Positions 17,179 to 27,453 are shown, numbered from the stretch's first letter. The stretch: DNA of 64,000 bases from Heliomarina sp018223035 (GCA_018223035.1 JAAEZD010000004.1:186001-250000); one strand, 5' to 3'. Numbers and translations: made by a program. Notes: a model not told the origin generated them from the letters alone.

Positions 17179-20100
17179 TTATTCCAGCTCGATCAGCAGA
17201 TCCTTGGCATCGATCTGACCGCCGGGCTGCACGTGTACCGCCTTGATCACCGCATCACGCTCTGCGTGGATACCGGTTTCCATCTTCATCGCCTCGATGG
17301 TTAGCAGCAGATCGCCGGATTTGACCTTTTGCCCCGCGGTGGCCGCAACGCTTGCCACGACACCGGGCATCGGCGCACCGATGTGGTTGACGTTACCTGC
17401 TTCGGCCTTGATGTGTTGGGTCGTCGTTGCCTTGACCATCCGGTTGGGTACCCGGACCACACGCGGCTGGCCGTTGAGTTCAAAGAACAGCTTTACGTCG
17501 CCGTTTTCATCCGTTTCACCGATAGCCTGCAGCCGGATTTCCAAGGTCTTGCCCGGGTCGATCTCAGCCGCGATCTCTTCGCCCGGCTCCATGCCGTAAA
17601 AGAAAGCGTGAGTCGGCAGGCTGCGGACCGGGCCATAGTTGCGGTGACGGCCCATGTAATCGAGGAAGACCTTTGGATACATGAGATAGCCGTTCAGATC
17701 CTCGTCGTCGATCTCCTTGCCTTCGAGCTCGGCCCGGACCTTGGCGCGGACCTCTTCCAGATCGACCGGGGGCAGGTGCTTGCCCGGGCGCTCGGTCCCG
17801 GGTTTCTCGTCTTTCAGTACCTTCTTGACGATGTGGTCTGGGAACCCGCCCGGCGGCTGGCCCAGATTGCCGCGCATCATGTCGATCACGCTGTCGGGAA
17901 ACGCGACGTCCACGGCAGGATCTTCGACCTGTTCGCGGGTCAGTCCCTGGCTGACCATCATCAGTGCCATGTCGCCGACCACTTTGGACGAGGGTGTGAC
18001 CTTGACGATATCGCCGAACATCATGTTCACGTCGGCATAGGTGCGGGCGACCTCGTGCCAGCGTTCCTCAAGCCCAAGCGAGCGGGCCTGACCTTTCAGG
18101 TTGGTGAATTGACCACCGGGCATCTCGTGAAGGTAAACCTCCGAGGCGGGGGCCTGCAGGCCGCTTTCAAAGGCTGTATACTGACCGCGCACGGCTTCCC
18201 AGTAATCCGAAATCGCGCGAATTGCCTTGATGTCCAGCCCGGTGTCGCGATCCGTGTGCCGCAGCGCTTCGACGACCGAGCCCAGCGTCGCCTGCGACGT
18301 GTTCCCGGAAAGCGCGTCCATCGCACAATCGACCGCATCTACACCCGCCTCTGCGGCGGCGAGGATGGTGGCACAGGCCACGCCTGCCGTATCATGCGTG
18401 TGGAAGTGAATCGGTAGCCCGACCTCTTCCTTCAAGGCGCGGATCAGGATGCGGGCAGCCGCCGGTTTCAACAGCCCCGCCATGTCTTTAAGTCCCAGCA
18501 CGTGCGAGCCAGCATCGCGTAGCTCCTTGGCCATGTTGACATAGTATTTCAGGTCGTACTTGGCGCGGTCCGGATCGTTGATATCGCCGGTGTAACAAAC
18601 CGTGCCTTCACAGATCTTGCCGGTCTCAAGCACCGCATCCATCGCGACACGCATGTTCTCGACCCAGTTCAGTGAATCGAAAACGCGGAAGACGTCGATG
18701 CCGGTTTCGGCCGCGCGTTTCACAAAAAACTGCACGACGTTATCCGGGTAATTCGTATAGCCAACCCCGTTCGAGCCACGCAAAAGCATCTGCGTCATCA
18801 GGTTCGGCATCGCTTCGCGCAGGTCGCGCAGCCGCTGCCACGGGCATTCCTGCAGGAACCGATAGGCCACGTCGAAAGTCGCGCCGCCCCAGCATTCGAC
18901 CGAGAACAGTTGCGGCAGGTTGGCGGCATAGGTCGGGGCCACTTTGATCATGTCGATGGAGCGCATCCGCGTGGCCAGTAACGACTGGTGCCCGTCGCGC
19001 ATTGTGGTGTCGGTAATCAAAAGCTGACGCTGAGCCTTCATCCAGTCGGCGACCGCCTGCGGGCCTTTCTGCTCCAACAGGTTGCGCGTACCCATCATCG
19101 GCTCGCCATTCGGTTTGGGCGGTTTCGCGGGTTTCAGATCGGGATGGGGTTCGGGGCGTCCCTTCGTTTCGGGATGTCCGTTCACCGTAATGTCGGCGAT
19201 ATAATTCAGAACCTTGGTGCCCCGGTCGCGCCGCTTGGAGAATTGAAACAGCTCTGGCGTCTCGTCGATGAACGTAGTGGTGTATTCGTTCGACAGAAAC
19301 GTCGGGTGCTTCAGCAGGTTCTCGACGAAAGCGATATTGGTGCTGACGCCCCGGATACGGAATTCGCGCAGCGCCCGGTCCATCCGCTTGATCGCCATTT
19401 CCGGGGTCGGGGCCTTGGCGGTAATCTTGGTCAGAAGGGAATCGTAATACCGCGTGATGACGCCGCCCGCATAGGCAGTACCTCCATCAAGGCGGATACC
19501 CATGCCCGTGGCTGAACGATACGCGGTGAGACGACCGTAATCAGGGATAAAGTTGTTCTGCGGGTCTTCGGTCGTCACCCGGCATTGCAGCGCATGGCCG
19601 GTCAGTTTGACGTCATCCTGAGTATCTTTACCGGTGGCCTCGGCGATGTTCTTGCCCTCGGCAATCAGGATCTGCGCGCGCACGATATCGATGCCGGTGA
19701 CCTCTTCGGTCACGGTGTGTTCGACCTGAACCCTTGGATTGACTTCGATGAAAAAGAACTGGCCCGAGGCCATATCCATCAGGAATTCGACCGTCCCGGC
19801 GCATTCGTAATTTACGTGCTTGCAGATCTTGTAGCCAAGCTCGCAGATCTCGGCGCGCTGTTCGTCCGAAAGATAAGGGGCAGGGGCGCGTTCGACGACC
19901 TTCTGGTTGCGTCGCTGAACCGAACAGTCCCGTTCAAAGAGGTGATACATCCCGCCATGTTTGTCGCCAAGGATCTGCACCTCGACGTGGCGGGCGCGGG
20001 TGATCATCTTTTCAAGATAGCCTTCGCCATTGCCAAAGGCGGCCTCGGCCTCGCGCCGTCCTTCCTTGACCTTTTCGGCGAGCTCTTTCTCTGACTTGAT

Positions 20101-20619
20101 CGGACGCATCCCGCGTCCACCACCGCCCCATGAGGCCTTGAGCATGAGCGGATAGCCGACTTCGCCTGCCTGCTTGCGAATTTCTTCCATATCATCGCCC
20201 AGCACTTCGGTCGCAGGAACAACCGGCACACCGGCCTCAATGGCGACCTGACGGGCGCTGGCCTTGTCGCCAAGCTTGCGCATGGTTTCCGCACGGGGAC
20301 CGATAAAGGTGATTCCCGCGTGGTCGCAGGCATCCACGAAATCCGGGTTCTCGCTCAGCAGACCATAACCGGGATGAATCGCATCCGCGCCGCTTGCCTT
20401 GGCCACACGTATGATATCGTCAATCGATAGGTAGGCAGCGACAGGTCCAAGCCCTTCACCGACGCGATAGGCTTCGTCGGCCTTGAAACGGTGCAGGCCA
20501 AGCTTGTCCTCTTCGGCATAGATGGCGACCGTTTTCTTGCCCATCTCATTCGCGGCCCGCATGATGCGGATGGCGATCTCTCCTCGGTTCGCGATGAGAA
20601 TCTTTGAAAATTCAGGCAT
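17179..20619 (-). CDS. pyc: Pyruvate carboxylase
   Basis: 1146 residues, the full single-chain form. Carboxylates pyruvate to oxaloacetate with biotin and ATP, refilling the TCA cycle. The N-terminal biotin carboxylase (ILIANRGEIAIRIMRAANE, ASWGGGGRGMR, FIEVNPRVQVEHTVTEEVTG) is followed by the carboxyltransferase barrel (TTMRDGHQSLLATRMR, SVECWGGATFDVA, HFHTHDTAGVA) and the C-terminal biotinyl domain with the EAMKMETG lysine. Upstream on the same strand, 91 bases away, is L-lactate dehydrogenase, so lactate-derived pyruvate could feed directly into oxaloacetate. Confidence 0.98.
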   Translation of the reverse strand: MPEFSKILIANRGEIAIRIMRAANEMGKKTVAIYAEEDKLGLHRFKADEAYRVGEGLGPVAAYLSIDDIIRVAKASGADAIHPGYGLLSENPDFVDACDHAGITFIGPRAETMRKLGDKASARQVAIEAGVPVVPATEVLGDDMEEIRKQAGEVGYPLMLKASWGGGGRGMRPIKSEKELAEKVKEGRREAEAAFGNGEGYLEKMITRARHVEVQILGDKHGGMYHLFERDCSVQRRNQKVVERAPAPYLSDEQRAEICELGYKICKHVNYECAGTVEFLMDMASGQFFFIEVNPRVQVEHTVTEEVTGIDIVRAQILIAEGKNIAEATGKDTQDDVKLTGHALQCRVTTEDPQNNFIPDYGRLTAYRSATGMGIRLDGGTAYAGGVITRYYDSLLTKITAKAPTPEMAIKRMDRALREFRIRGVSTNIAFVENLLKHPTFLSNEYTTTFIDETPELFQFSKRRDRGTKVLNYIADITVNGHPETKGRPEPHPDLKPAKPPKPNGEPMMGTRNLLEQKGPQAVADWMKAQRQLLITDTTMRDGHQSLLATRMRSIDMIKVAPTYAANLPQLFSVECWGGATFDVAYRFLQECPWQRLRDLREAMPNLMTQMLLRGSNGVGYTNYPDNVVQFFVKRAAETGIDVFRVFDSLNWVENMRVAMDAVLETGKICEGTVCYTGDINDPDRAKYDLKYYVNMAKELRDAGSHVLGLKDMAGLLKPAAARILIRALKEEVGLPIHFHTHDTAGVACATILAAAEAGVDAVDCAMDALSGNTSQATLGSVVEALRHTDRDTGLDIKAIRAISDYWEAVRGQYTAFESGLQAPASEVYLHEMPGGQFTNLKGQARSLGLEERWHEVARTYADVNMMFGDIVKVTPSSKVVGDMALMMVSQGLTREQVEDPAVDVAFPDSVIDMMRGNLGQPPGGFPDHIVKKVLKDEKPGTERPGKHLPPVDLEEVRAKVRAELEGKEIDDEDLNGYLMYPKVFLDYMGRHRNYGPVRSLPTHAFFYGMEPGEEIAAEIDPGKTLEIRLQAIGETDENGDVKLFFELNGQPRVVRVPNRMVKATTTQHIKAEAGNVNHIGAPMPGVVASVAATAGQKVKSGDLLLTIEAMKMETGIHAERDAVIKAVHVQPGGQIDAKDLLIELE

Positions 20620-20710
20620 TTAGGGTCTCCCTTCCCAGGCACTTAACGACCTTGCCGACTGGCTATCACTTAGTTAACAAACGATATGCTGCAACGCGGC
20701 GCAAGCAATA

Positions 20711-21877
20711 TCAATACGCTCTCCCTGCCGGATCGATATGGTCCAGCGAAATCGGCTTGGGCAGGCCCGAGAAGCTTTCGATCCCCATCTGTCCCATGTT
20801 CGCGATCAGGTCGAGCCTGAGCATATCTATCAGATGGGCGGGTCCCTGCGAACCAAGCGCGCCAAGCGCGTAATGAAAGGCACGCGCCAGCATGACAAAA
20901 TCTGCCCCCAGCGCGAGCGCACGCAAAATATCCAGCCCGCCTTCGACGCCCCCATCAAAAANNNNNNNNNNGCCCGTGGCGGCGCGAATCGCAGGCAGCG
21001 CCTCGATCGAGGCCATCGCGCCATCGAACTGGCGTCCGGCGTGGTTCGACACCCAGATCGCATCGACACCGAGGTCTTCCAACGCACGGGCGTCATCGAC
21101 TCGCATCACACCCTTGACGATAAAAGGCCCGTCCCAGTGATCGCGCAACCAACGGGCGTATTCCCAGTCCGGCGAGGTCCGCAAAAGGTAGCCGACATGG
21201 GCGGTCGATGGCAGGTTCGCGTGCTCTTCGCCGATATATTTGTCGAGCCCCCGCATATGCGGCATGCCGCGACGGGCCATACCCTGTGCCCATGATGGGC
21301 AGCGCATGACCTGCGCCATAAGCCGTGGCGTGAGGCGGGGCGGTTGCGTCAGTCCAGATCGCGTCTGTCGTTCGCGCCGCGATGATACGGGCACATCGGC
21401 GGTCAACACCAGTGTCGTGAACCCGCTGTCGCGCGCACGCTGCAACATGTCCGTGCGGATACTCTCGTCCTTTGGCGGATACATCTGGAACCAGCCATGC
21501 TTGCCCAGCACCGGTGCCACGTCCTCTGGGCTCTGGCTGGCGACCGTGCTTAGCGTATAGGGCAATCCGGCCTCTGCCGCCGCTTTCGCAAGCAGCTGTT
21601 CCGCGCCAGGCCAGATCAAGCCCGACATGCCCACCGGTGAAATGCCAAAGGGCAGGGGGAATTCATGACCCAGAAATGTCTGCCGCAGGTCCGGCGTCTG
21701 CTCGCCATGCAGGATCGATGGCTCGAAACCGATCCTGTCCAGGGCCAACCGGTTGCGCTGCTTGGTCGCTTCCTGCCCGGTTCCGCTGTCGAGGTATTCC
21801 CAGACGAATTTCGGGATGCGCCGCCGCGCTCTCTTTTTCAGATCGTAAAGTCCGGGGTATTTGCCGTGTAGGTCCAT
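20711..21877 (-). CDS. lldD: FMN-dependent L-lactate dehydrogenase / alpha-hydroxy-acid dehydrogenase (10-N gap inside)
   Basis: 388 residues. Oxidises L-lactate (or a related alpha-hydroxy acid) to the keto acid and passes electrons to the respiratory chain. Family features are PLPFGISPVGMSGLIWPGAE, the catalytic SNHAGRQFDG segment, and the FMN-phosphate-binding FDGGVEGGLDILRAL. Ten N at 20962-20971 hide four residues just before FDGGVEGG; the frame continues on both sides, which fits a four-residue gap in this family. Divergent from uvrD; 91 bases upstream of pyc. Substrate is inferred from the family. Confidence 0.9.
   Translation of the reverse strand: MDLHGKYPGLYDLKKRARRRIPKFVWEYLDSGTGQEATKQRNRLALDRIGFEPSILHGEQTPDLRQTFLGHEFPLPFGISPVGMSGLIWPGAEQLLAKAAAEAGLPYTLSTVASQSPEDVAPVLGKHGWFQMYPPKDESIRTDMLQRARDSGFTTLVLTADVPVSSRRERQTRSGLTQPPRLTPRLMAQVMRCPSWAQGMARRGMPHMRGLDKYIGEEHANLPSTAHVGYLLRTSPDWEYARWLRDHWDGPFIVKGVMRVDDARALEDLGVDAIWVSNHAGRQFDGAMASIEALPAIRAATGXXXXFDGGVEGGLDILRALALGADFVMLARAFHYALGALGSQGPAHLIDMLRLDLIANMGQMGIESFSGLPKPISLDHIDPAGRAY
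20962..20971. other. Assembly gap of 10 N
   Basis: Ten undetermined bases inside the lactate dehydrogenase gene. The reading frame is consistent across it, so the true gap is probably 10 bases or 10 plus a multiple of 3. Confidence 0.99.
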
Positions 21878-21966
21878 GACCGCATTTGCGTGCAGGCCGA
21901 AAGGATTGTCCAGTCAATCCCTGCCCGCTTGGAAGGCCGTGTCAATTCTGCCCTTGAATTTGTGAA

Positions 21967-21981
21967 GAACGAAATGCGAAC
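21967..21981. promoter_or_regulatory. Putative LexA (SOS) box in front of uvrD
   Basis: GAAC-N7-GAAC, the reverse complement of the alphaproteobacterial LexA site GTTC-N7-GTTC, lies 41 bases before the helicase start and 89 bases from the divergent lldD start. An exact match is expected about twice by chance in 64 kb on both strands, so the position before a repair helicase is the supporting point. Confidence 0.6.
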
Positions 21982-22022
21982 GTATCTTTAAACCCCGGCC
22001 ATGCTGCGATAGGTTAAAAGGT

Positions 22023-24437
22023 ATGAGCAGTTTCGACGATACGGACGCCTTTGAGGCCGCCTCTCTCTCCGCCCGCGCCATGGCTGCGCGGCCGACACCC
22101 TATCTCGACGGGCTGAACCCGGCGCAGCGCGAGGCGGTGCAAACCCTTGACGGGCCAGTGCTGATGCTGGCCGGCGCGGGCACCGGCAAGACCCGTGCGC
22201 TCACCGCCCGGATCGTGCATCTGTTGAATACCGGCACCGCGCGTCCGAACGAAATTCTCGCGGTGACCTTCACCAACAAGGCCGCGCGCGAAATGAAGAA
22301 CCGGGTCGGTCAGATGCTCGGCCAATCGATCGAAGGTATGCCGTGGCTTGGCACCTTCCACGCGATCTGCGTCAAGTTGTTGCGCCGCCATGCCGAACTG
22401 GTCGGTCTCAAGTCCAACTTCACCATCCTCGATACCGACGATCAGATCCGCCTGCTGAAACAACTGATTTCCGCCGCGAATATCGATGACAAGCGTTGGC
22501 CCGCCCGCATGCTGGCCTCTTTCATCGACGACTGGAAGAACCGCGCCCTGACGCCTGACAAGGTGCCGGCTTCGGATGCGGGCCATTATAATCACCGCGG
22601 CACCGAGCTCTACGACCAATACCAGACCCGCCTGAAAGAGCTGAACGCTGTCGATTTTGGCGATCTTCTGCTGCACATGGTAACGATTTTCCAGACGCAT
22701 GAAGATGTTCTTCAGCAGTACCAGCGCTGGTTCAAATACATCCTAGTCGATGAATATCAGGATACCAACGTCGCCCAGTACCTCTGGCTGCGGCTGCTTG
22801 CTCAGGGCCACAAGAATATCTGCTGCGTCGGCGACGACGACCAGTCGATCTATGGCTGGCGAGGCGCTGAAGTGGGCAATATCCTTCGGTTTGAAAAGGA
22901 TTTTCCCGGTGCCCATGTGGTCCGTCTGGAACAGAACTACCGGTCGACCCCACATATCCTCGCGGCCGCTTCCGGTGTTATCCGGGGCAATCAGGGCCGG
23001 CTTGGCAAGGAACTCTGGACCGAGGAGCAGGACGGCGAAAAGATCCGTCTGATCGGTCATTGGGATGGCGAGGAAGAAGCCCGCTGGGTCGGTGAGGAAA
23101 TCGAGGCGATGCAGGGCGGCACCCGAGGCATGCGCGGTTTCGATCTCGACGACATGGCGATTCTCGTGCGCGCCTCCCACCAGATGCGTGCCTTCGAGGA
23201 CCGTTTTCTGACGATCGGTTTGCCCTATCGCGTCATCGGCGGTCCGCGTTTTTACGAACGGCTCGAAATCCGCGACGCGATGGCCTATTTCCGTGTCGTG
23301 ACCTCGCCCGATGATGATCTCGCGTTCGAGCGGATCGTGAACACGCCCAAGCGCGGTCTCGGTAACAAGGCGCAGCAGATCATACAGACAACGGCGCGAG
23401 ACAATGGCGTGTCGCTGGTCGACGGGGCAAGGATCGCCCTGCAGGAAGGCGCAATCAAGGGCAAGGGTGGGGGCGAATTGCGTCATCTTGTCGACGGGAT
23501 CGCGCGCTGGCACGAGATGACGCGGGGCCCGCGTGTTGTGATCTCAGACAGTGACGACAGCGTGATCGAAGACCTCGATAGCCCCTCCGAGTTTGGTTCG
23601 CCCGAGACACCGCATACGGAACTGGCCGAGATCGTTCTCGACGAATCCGGCTATACGGCGATGTGGCAGAACGACAAGACGCCCGAGGCGCCGGGTCGAC
23701 TGGAAAACCTGAAAGAGCTGATCAAGGCACTGGAATCTTTTGAAAACCTTCAGGGCTTTCTCGAACACGTCAGCCTGATCATGGACAACGAGCAGGCGGA
23801 TTCCGATGCCAAGGTCAGCATCATGACCCTCCATGCCGCGAAGGGGCTCGAATTCCCGGCGGTGTTCCTGCCCGGTTGGGAGGATGGCCTCTTCCCCTCG
23901 CAGCGCAGCATGGATGAATCCGGCCTCAAAGGGCTCGAGGAAGAGCGCAGGCTGGCTTATGTCGGGATAACCCGGGCCGAAGAGATTTGTACGATCTCAT
24001 TTGCAGCCAACAGGCGCGTCTTCGGCCAGTGGCAATCGTCGATGCCGTCGCGTTTCATCGATGAACTGCCAGAGGAGCATGTTGATGTTCTCACCCCGCC
24101 GGGGCTCTACGGGGGCGGTAGCATGGCGGGCATGTCAGGCGGCGGGATTGAAGAACGGGTCGCAAAGGCGAATGTCTACAACTCTCCCGGTTGGAAACGG
24201 CTTCAGGAGAACTCGAACCGGCGCGGTTTGTCACAGCCGAAAGAGACCCGGAACACGGTTATAGATGTAACCGCGACGAGCAGTTTCACCGTTGGTGAGC
24301 GCGTTTTCCATCAAAAGTTCGGCTACGGCGCAATTCTTAATATCGAGGGCGACAAGCTTGAAATCGATTTTGAGAAAGCCGGTATCAAGAAAATCGTCGC
24401 CCAGTTCGTAAGTTCGATTGAGGATATGCCCTTTTAA
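22023..24437 (+). CDS. uvrD: UvrD/PcrA-type ATP-dependent DNA helicase
   Basis: 804 residues. 3'-5' superfamily 1 helicase for nucleotide excision and mismatch repair. Visible are LNPAQREAVQTLDGPVL (Q motif), Walker A GAGTGKT at about residue 50, VDEYQDTN with GDDDQSIYGWRGA, VTLHAAKGLE-like MTLHAAKGLEFPAVFLPGWE, and EERRLAYVGITRAEE. The C-terminal Tudor-like tail (GERVFHQKFGYGAIL) is typical of PcrA/UvrD and binds partners such as RNA polymerase or UvrB. A LexA-type box precedes it, suggesting SOS induction. Converges on the chemoreceptor gene. Confidence 0.95.
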   Translation: MSSFDDTDAFEAASLSARAMAARPTPYLDGLNPAQREAVQTLDGPVLMLAGAGTGKTRALTARIVHLLNTGTARPNEILAVTFTNKAAREMKNRVGQMLGQSIEGMPWLGTFHAICVKLLRRHAELVGLKSNFTILDTDDQIRLLKQLISAANIDDKRWPARMLASFIDDWKNRALTPDKVPASDAGHYNHRGTELYDQYQTRLKELNAVDFGDLLLHMVTIFQTHEDVLQQYQRWFKYILVDEYQDTNVAQYLWLRLLAQGHKNICCVGDDDQSIYGWRGAEVGNILRFEKDFPGAHVVRLEQNYRSTPHILAAASGVIRGNQGRLGKELWTEEQDGEKIRLIGHWDGEEEARWVGEEIEAMQGGTRGMRGFDLDDMAILVRASHQMRAFEDRFLTIGLPYRVIGGPRFYERLEIRDAMAYFRVVTSPDDDLAFERIVNTPKRGLGNKAQQIIQTTARDNGVSLVDGARIALQEGAIKGKGGGELRHLVDGIARWHEMTRGPRVVISDSDDSVIEDLDSPSEFGSPETPHTELAEIVLDESGYTAMWQNDKTPEAPGRLENLKELIKALESFENLQGFLEHVSLIMDNEQADSDAKVSIMTLHAAKGLEFPAVFLPGWEDGLFPSQRSMDESGLKGLEEERRLAYVGITRAEEICTISFAANRRVFGQWQSSMPSRFIDELPEEHVDVLTPPGLYGGGSMAGMSGGGIEERVAKANVYNSPGWKRLQENSNRRGLSQPKETRNTVIDVTATSSFTVGERVFHQKFGYGAILNIEGDKLEIDFEKAGIKKIVAQFVSSIEDMPF

Positions 24438-24469
24438 CCAGAGCTTATCTCGTCAACGGTCAGTTCCAG

Positions 24470-26878
24470 TCACGCACGCATGGCCATTTTCTGTAGAGAC
24501 ATACCGCTTGCTTGCTTTGAACCCGTCTTGAAAAAGTCCACTTCGTTCAAAAGCGTCAGGGTCGCGTCTTTCATCTTTGCGATGACCTGCGTGTTATCTT
24601 CGAACATGGATGCGTTGTCCTGAGTGGACCGGTCGAGTTCGTCGGTGGAGGATGCGATATGCTTGATGCCAGCGGCCTGATCATCCGCGCTCTCCGCAAC
24701 TGAATCGATATTCTGAGCGACGGTCAGAATAGAATTGGTGATCACCTTCAGTGCATCGCCGCTCAGGTTGACGAGCCGCACGCCCTCGTCGACCTTTTCC
24801 CCAGTGTCCGAAATCACACTGGAGATTTCGCTCGCCGCTTCCAGTGAGCGTGCGGCCAATGCCCTGACTTCGGATGCAACCACAGCAAAACCACGACCCG
24901 ATTCACCGGCACGGGCCGCCTCGATCCCCGCGTTGAGCGCCAGAAGATTGGTCTGAAAGGCAATTCCATTTATCAGGTCGATGATTTTTGAAATGGAATC
25001 CGAGCTTACCTTGATCTCCTGCATGGCAGCGACAGCCTGATCGACCGTCGCGATGCCGCTTTGCGATTCCTGAACCACGCTGGCGGCGCTGTTCCTCGCT
25101 TTCCGCGCATTCTCCAATGCGCCGGAGACCGATTTCTCGATCTGGGAGAGGGCGGCGCTGGTTTCTTCCAGCGCGGCAGAGTTTCGGACAGTACGCTGCG
25201 AGAGGCTTTCCGAAGACTTGGAAAGATCGCCCGCGTAACTGTACACCACATCCGTATTACCGCGAATGCTCGTGACGATCGTATTCAGCTTTTCGAGCAT
25301 CTCGTTGAGTGTCAGGGCGATATCGCCGAAAACGCCCTTGTGAGTTGTCGCTACGGTGTGGTTCAGATCGCCGTGAGACAATGCGCTCAGCGCGTCCGAA
25401 ATGTCGTGCAAGGCTTGCCCGGTCGATTCCGAAATGTCGTTAATGCCGGAACAGATTTTTTTGAACACGCCATCCTTGTCTTGTAGTGACAGTCGTTTGC
25501 CAAAATCACCCTGGGCACAGGCCGCTACAACCTCGGAAATCTCTTCGGCAATAGCGATTTCCCGTTTTCTTTTAGCTTCAAGTTCGGCTTCGCGATGCAA
25601 AGCCTTTTCCTTCTCGTCTTCCTGCTGTCGCCTTTTTTCTTCCTGCAGAAGCCTCTGATCTTCCTTTTCCCTTTCATGCCGCAGCGCTTCCTGTTCGCGC
25701 GCTTTGATGGTTGCGGTCCGGAAATGATCCAGTGCAACGACTATCTCGCCAAGCTCAGAGCTGGTAGCCTGCGGCATCAGTATCGCGAGGTCCCCCTCGG
25801 CCATCCGCGATGCGGATTGTGAAACCTCGGCCATGTATGCGCGAACGGGGTGTGACACCATCCAGACCGCGAACGCGCCTAGAATGACAGCGACCAAGCT
25901 CGCCACCAAACTGATGATTGCCTGGTTTCGCGTGTCGCCATGACGAGTTTCGAGCGCTAAGAGGATATCCTTTGCAAGCTGATCTTCGAAGCCTTTTAGT
26001 AGGTTGATTTTCTTTGTCATTGCGCCGAAAAAATCGTTGCCGGTGATCCCCTGAAGGTTCTGAAAGGCAGTGCTTTCAAAGGCGACTTCTCGCATGCGTT
26101 CGACATCGGCAAAGGCTTCCGAGGCGGTCATTTCTTCGTAGGCTGTCGCGACCTTTGTGCTGGCTTCCTCAAGGAAAATGTTGAAAAACGTGTTCTGAAC
26201 ACTGATCAAGTCTCGCAGTTTCAGCAGCCGGTCGACAGTGAAGCGTCCGATGCCAAATCCGCTGGAACCGATAGCGCGTTCGATACCGGCGCGTTCCTTG
26301 CCGTTCAGAAAGCTAGAAAAAGCCTTTATTTCCATTGCTGTATTCGTGTCATTACTGGCAAGAGAGGCCAGCGTCACGACACTCAGCATGGCATTGTTCA
26401 GCCCGGTATAATAGGAAATCGCCTGTGGCGGTGCGATGGAAAGCGCATCGACTTGTTCTCGGATTTCGGTCATTTCGCCGAGTTTCTGCTTTATATCGCG
26501 GAGCTTTTCGATAGTTCGGAGACTGGTCTCGCTGTCATCGGCCCGGCCCATATATTTCGCCATCGATTGCTCGGCGAGCCCGCGTTTTTCGTCGGTGTTC
26601 TTTCTCTGGGCGGCGAGCTCTACGGAAAAGGAAGCACCGGCGGTGCTGAGGAATACCGCCGTGGCGCCGCGTTCCTTTTGCTGCTCATGCACGAGGTCCG
26701 AGAGAAAGGTCGTCAGTTCCGCAATGTCCAGGATCCTGTTGTATTCCGACATCTGGCGGAGCTTTGGGTAGGTCAGAAAGAAGGACATGCAAACGGTGAA
26801 CGCCACCGGCACAGCCGCGACAAGGATCATGGAACGGGTGATTGGCATGCTTCGGATGGCATGGGCAAAATTTTGCAT
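24470..26878 (-). CDS. Methyl-accepting chemotaxis protein with NIT (nitrate/nitrite-sensing) domain
   Basis: 802 residues. After an N-terminal transmembrane helix (about 15-35) comes a large periplasmic all-helical region of NIT type (ILDIAELTTFLSDLVHEQQK, then ERGATAVFLS). A second membrane helix (about 325-345) is followed by HAMP, a highly charged E/K/R-rich coiled coil (about 390-440), further HAMP-like repeats and the signalling domain with the hairpin tip IAFQTNLLALNAGIEAARAG. The NIT match suggests nitrate or nitrite as ligand; this is inferred from the family. It is divergent from modE-modABC; molybdenum is the nitrate reductase metal. Base composition is visibly less GC-rich than its neighbours. 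Confidence 0.9.
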   Translation of the reverse strand: MQNFAHAIRSMPITRSMILVAAVPVAFTVCMSFFLTYPKLRQMSEYNRILDIAELTTFLSDLVHEQQKERGATAVFLSTAGASFSVELAAQRKNTDEKRGLAEQSMAKYMGRADDSETSLRTIEKLRDIKQKLGEMTEIREQVDALSIAPPQAISYYTGLNNAMLSVVTLASLASNDTNTAMEIKAFSSFLNGKERAGIERAIGSSGFGIGRFTVDRLLKLRDLISVQNTFFNIFLEEASTKVATAYEEMTASEAFADVERMREVAFESTAFQNLQGITGNDFFGAMTKKINLLKGFEDQLAKDILLALETRHGDTRNQAIISLVASLVAVILGAFAVWMVSHPVRAYMAEVSQSASRMAEGDLAILMPQATSSELGEIVVALDHFRTATIKAREQEALRHEREKEDQRLLQEEKRRQQEDEKEKALHREAELEAKRKREIAIAEEISEVVAACAQGDFGKRLSLQDKDGVFKKICSGINDISESTGQALHDISDALSALSHGDLNHTVATTHKGVFGDIALTLNEMLEKLNTIVTSIRGNTDVVYSYAGDLSKSSESLSQRTVRNSAALEETSAALSQIEKSVSGALENARKARNSAASVVQESQSGIATVDQAVAAMQEIKVSSDSISKIIDLINGIAFQTNLLALNAGIEAARAGESGRGFAVVASEVRALAARSLEAASEISSVISDTGEKVDEGVRLVNLSGDALKVITNSILTVAQNIDSVAESADDQAAGIKHIASSTDELDRSTQDNASMFEDNTQVIAKMKDATLTLLNEVDFFKTGSKQASGMSLQKMAMRA

Positions 26879-27062
26879 GGATCTCTTTCTGGAAAACGCT
26901 CTTGGTGAAACGGGTAAGCGACAGGGGTTACGGCCCTGTTAATTTGCGTTGCCCTCCGTCGTTCAAAGCTTTCGAATCCGTTCCAAATTTGACGGATCCG
27001 TATGGCGGGAAGGAAACGCAACTTTGCTTGCCCTGCTTCCGCAAAGAAACGAGACTGCCGCA

Positions 27063-27422
27063 ATGACGGAACAAGATTTCAAGCTGCGTCTCAGGCTGGT
27101 TTTCGGGCCCGAAGAAATGATCGGTCCGGGCAAGGCCGAATTGCTGGAACGCATCGCGCGCACCGGCTCTATCGCTGCAGCGGGGCGTGAGATGGGTATG
27201 AGCTACAAACGCGCCTGGATGCTTGTCGAAACGATGAACGCCATGTTCAAATCGCCTGTCGTCACGAGTTCGCGCGGCGGGGCCAAGGGAGGTGGCGCCG
27301 AGGTCACGGAAACCGGCAACGAGGTGCTGCAAGCCTATCGTGCGCTTGAGGAAAAGGCCCTTTACGCGGCCATCAAAGAGATCGAACAGCTGAACAACCT
27401 ACGGAAACCGACTGAAGACTGA
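27063..27422 (+). CDS. modE: One-domain ModE-type molybdate-responsive regulator
   Basis: 119 residues. It is the N-terminal LysR/ModE winged-helix domain only: LRLVFGPEEMIGPGKAELLE, RIARTGSIAAAGREMGMSYK and KGGGAEVTETG match the ModE DNA-binding half. The two molybdate-binding MOP repeats of E. coli ModE are absent. The ATG at 27063 gives the normal family start; the frame is open upstream but without family sequence. It precedes modABC on the same strand, with a perfect palindrome in the gap. How it senses molybdate without a MOP domain is open. Confidence 0.88.
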   Translation: MTEQDFKLRLRLVFGPEEMIGPGKAELLERIARTGSIAAAGREMGMSYKRAWMLVETMNAMFKSPVVTSSRGGAKGGGAEVTETGNEVLQAYRALEEKALYAAIKEIEQLNNLRKPTED

Positions 27423-27453
27423 AGTTTTTCCTTGCGAGCACAACGGGTAGGGT

